Origin: Acetobacterium sp. KB-1
GTDB taxonomy: Bacteria > Bacillota > Clostridia > Eubacteriales > Eubacteriaceae
Reading direction: 5' to 3'
DNA: 64,000 nucleotides
Assembly: GCF_003260995.1 (NCBI RefSeq)
Contig: NZ_CP030040.1
Location: 2,899,176 to 2,963,175 of the forward strand
Of the stretch, positions 62,922-64,000 are shown one piece after another. The position numbers and the translations under genes were made by a program. Under the pieces are notes generated by a model, which saw only the letters and a program-made list of their open reading frames with translations, was not told the origin of the DNA and did not search any database. The first letter of the stretch is position 1. Each line of letters begins with the position of its first letter.

Positions 62922-64000
62922 ATGAAAAGAAAACGAATATTAGCTCTGGTGTTGTCGGCGGTGTTGATTTTAATGATGGCGGGCTGTTCTACCGAAGGGG
63001 GGACAACGGCAGATGAAATGATCACGGTTACCGATACCTTGGGTCGGACTGTCGAATTAGCAGGACCAGCGGAAAAAATTGTGGCAACCGGAGTTGGGGC
63101 CTTACGTTTATATACCTATGTTGGTGATGTAAAAAAAATTGTCGGAATTGAAGGCATTGATCAAAAGTCGTCAGTGGGCAAACCTTATGTTATTGCCAAC
63201 CCCAGTTTTACCAGCCTGACCACAATTGGGGCTGGTGGTCCGAATAGTACTCTCGATCCGGAACAGATTCTTAAGGTTGAGCCGGATGTTATCTTTACAA
63301 CCCTGGCCACCGATACTGCGGCAGCAGATGAACTTCAAAACAAAACGGGTATTCCGGTAATTGCTTTGAGCAGTGGTTCTTCGGGATTGTTTGATGATAC
63401 TCTTTATCAGTCGTTGGCAGTTATTGGCCAGGTTATGGGGACCGACGAAAGAGCAACGGAAGTGGTTGATTTTGTAAAAGGTTATGAAGCTGATTTAAAA
63501 AAGCGAACAGAAGGGATCGATGATGGTGCAAAGGTAACCTCCTATGTTGGGGCATTGGGATCTAAAGGCGCCCAGGGAATTGAAAGTACCCGAGCTTTGT
63601 ATCCGCCTTTTGTGGCTGTTGGTGCAATAAACGTTGTGGATCAGACGGGAAAAACCGGTAGTATGATGATTGATAAAGAACAATTGCTGCAATGGAATCC
63701 CAACAAGATATTCATCGATTTTGACGGGATTGAAAAAGTGAAAGCGGATATGTCGACAAATCCGGAATATTATCAAAGTCTCAGCGCTTTTAAAAACAAT
63801 GATGTTGAGATGATTCTACCTTATATTTTATATGGAACAAATGTTGAAGTCGCCATTGCTGATGCTTATTCAATTGGAAAGGTGCTCTATCCAGATCAGT
63901 TCAAGGATGTCGAGCCTGGTGATATTATGGATGAAGTGTCAATGGAATTATTAGGTGCCAAGGTTTATGACCAGATGGTTAAAGATTATGGTGCTTATGG
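62922..64000 (+). CDS. Periplasmic-binding-type lipoprotein of the FecB/BtuF family (3' truncated by window edge)
   Basis: Open from ATG 62922 (GAGGAG site) to the end of the window, 359 codons seen. A lipoprotein signal ends LMMAGC (Cys22). The TroA/BtuF-like domain begins ITVTDTLGRTVELAGPAEKI. The segments GKPYVIANPSFTSLTTIGAG and DPEQILKVEPDVIFTT resemble a branch common in anaerobes and methanogens, whose ligand is not settled. It presumably delivers corrinoid or another metal chelate to the FecCD-like permease. The stop codon lies beyond base 64000. Confidence 0.9.
   Translation, partial: MKRKRILALVLSAVLILMMAGCSTEGGTTADEMITVTDTLGRTVELAGPAEKIVATGVGALRLYTYVGDVKKIVGIEGIDQKSSVGKPYVIANPSFTSLTTIGAGGPNSTLDPEQILKVEPDVIFTTLATDTAAADELQNKTGIPVIALSSGSSGLFDDTLYQSLAVIGQVMGTDERATEVVDFVKGYEADLKKRTEGIDDGAKVTSYVGALGSKGAQGIESTRALYPPFVAVGAINVVDQTGKTGSMMIDKEQLLQWNPNKIFIDFDGIEKVKADMSTNPEYYQSLSAFKNNDVEMILPYILYGTNVEVAIADAYSIGKVLYPDQFKDVEPGDIMDEVSMELLGAKVYDQMVKDYGAY

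Overview
The window looks like chromosome of a low- to mid-GC, strictly anaerobic Gram-positive bacterium of the Eubacteriales. An acetogen such as Acetobacterium or Eubacterium is my best guess, but no 16S gene or other marker confirms this. The pointers are an [FeFe]-hydrogenase maturation GTPase (HydF), a formate dehydrogenase sulfurtransferase (FdhD), an oxygen-sensitive class III ribonucleotide reductase, clostridial ChW surface repeats, strong AGGAGG ribosome binding sites with frequent TTG and GTG starts, and heavy investment in corrinoid and metal-type uptake.

Layout. 0-9 kb: the end of a PAS-GGDEF protein; a leftward iron-alcohol dehydrogenase plus 2-enoate-reductase-like operon; a divergent PucR regulator with fdhD; an AraC regulator coupled to an EamA exporter. 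9-19.3 kb: a ChW-repeat D,D-carboxypeptidase, a PhoH-like ATPase, a GGDEF-EAL protein whose reading frame is broken in a T tract, a leftward aspA-hydF pair behind a long attenuator-like leader, and a CheW protein carrying a CZB domain. 19.5-27.5 kb: a baeRF protein, serine acetyltransferase, a REC/HD-GYP response regulator overlapping a large hybrid histidine kinase, and a leftward MarR/FMN-binding/flavodoxin operon with a clear autoregulatory operator. 27.7-31 kb: a cobalamin riboswitch with its own terminator in front of nrdDG. 31-43.8 kb: mostly separate housekeeping and transport genes (NSS symporter, Ntn amidase, Ogt, UMF1-type MFS coupled to a phosphodiesterase, a heterodimeric ABC exporter, a large chemoreceptor).

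43.8 kb to the end is the most unusual part. About 20 kb carries four SAM-dependent methyltransferases interleaved with three ABC importers: two of the nickel/oligopeptide type and one of the FecCD/BtuCD type. With them are a flavodoxin, a flavin reductase, a metallo-beta-lactamase-fold protein of the MJ0301 group and a Cys/Gly-rich DUF5320-like peptide. Several promoters here are overlaid by different perfect inverted repeats, and the last operon lies behind a second cobalamin riboswitch. I read the region as a candidate multi-operon system for acquiring and chemically processing a metal complex, metallophore or corrinoid/tetrapyrrole. The ligand and the methylation target cannot be told from sequence.

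Rho-independent terminators separate most units, and several serve two convergent genes. I found no tRNA, rRNA, CRISPR array, insertion sequence or prophage gene.
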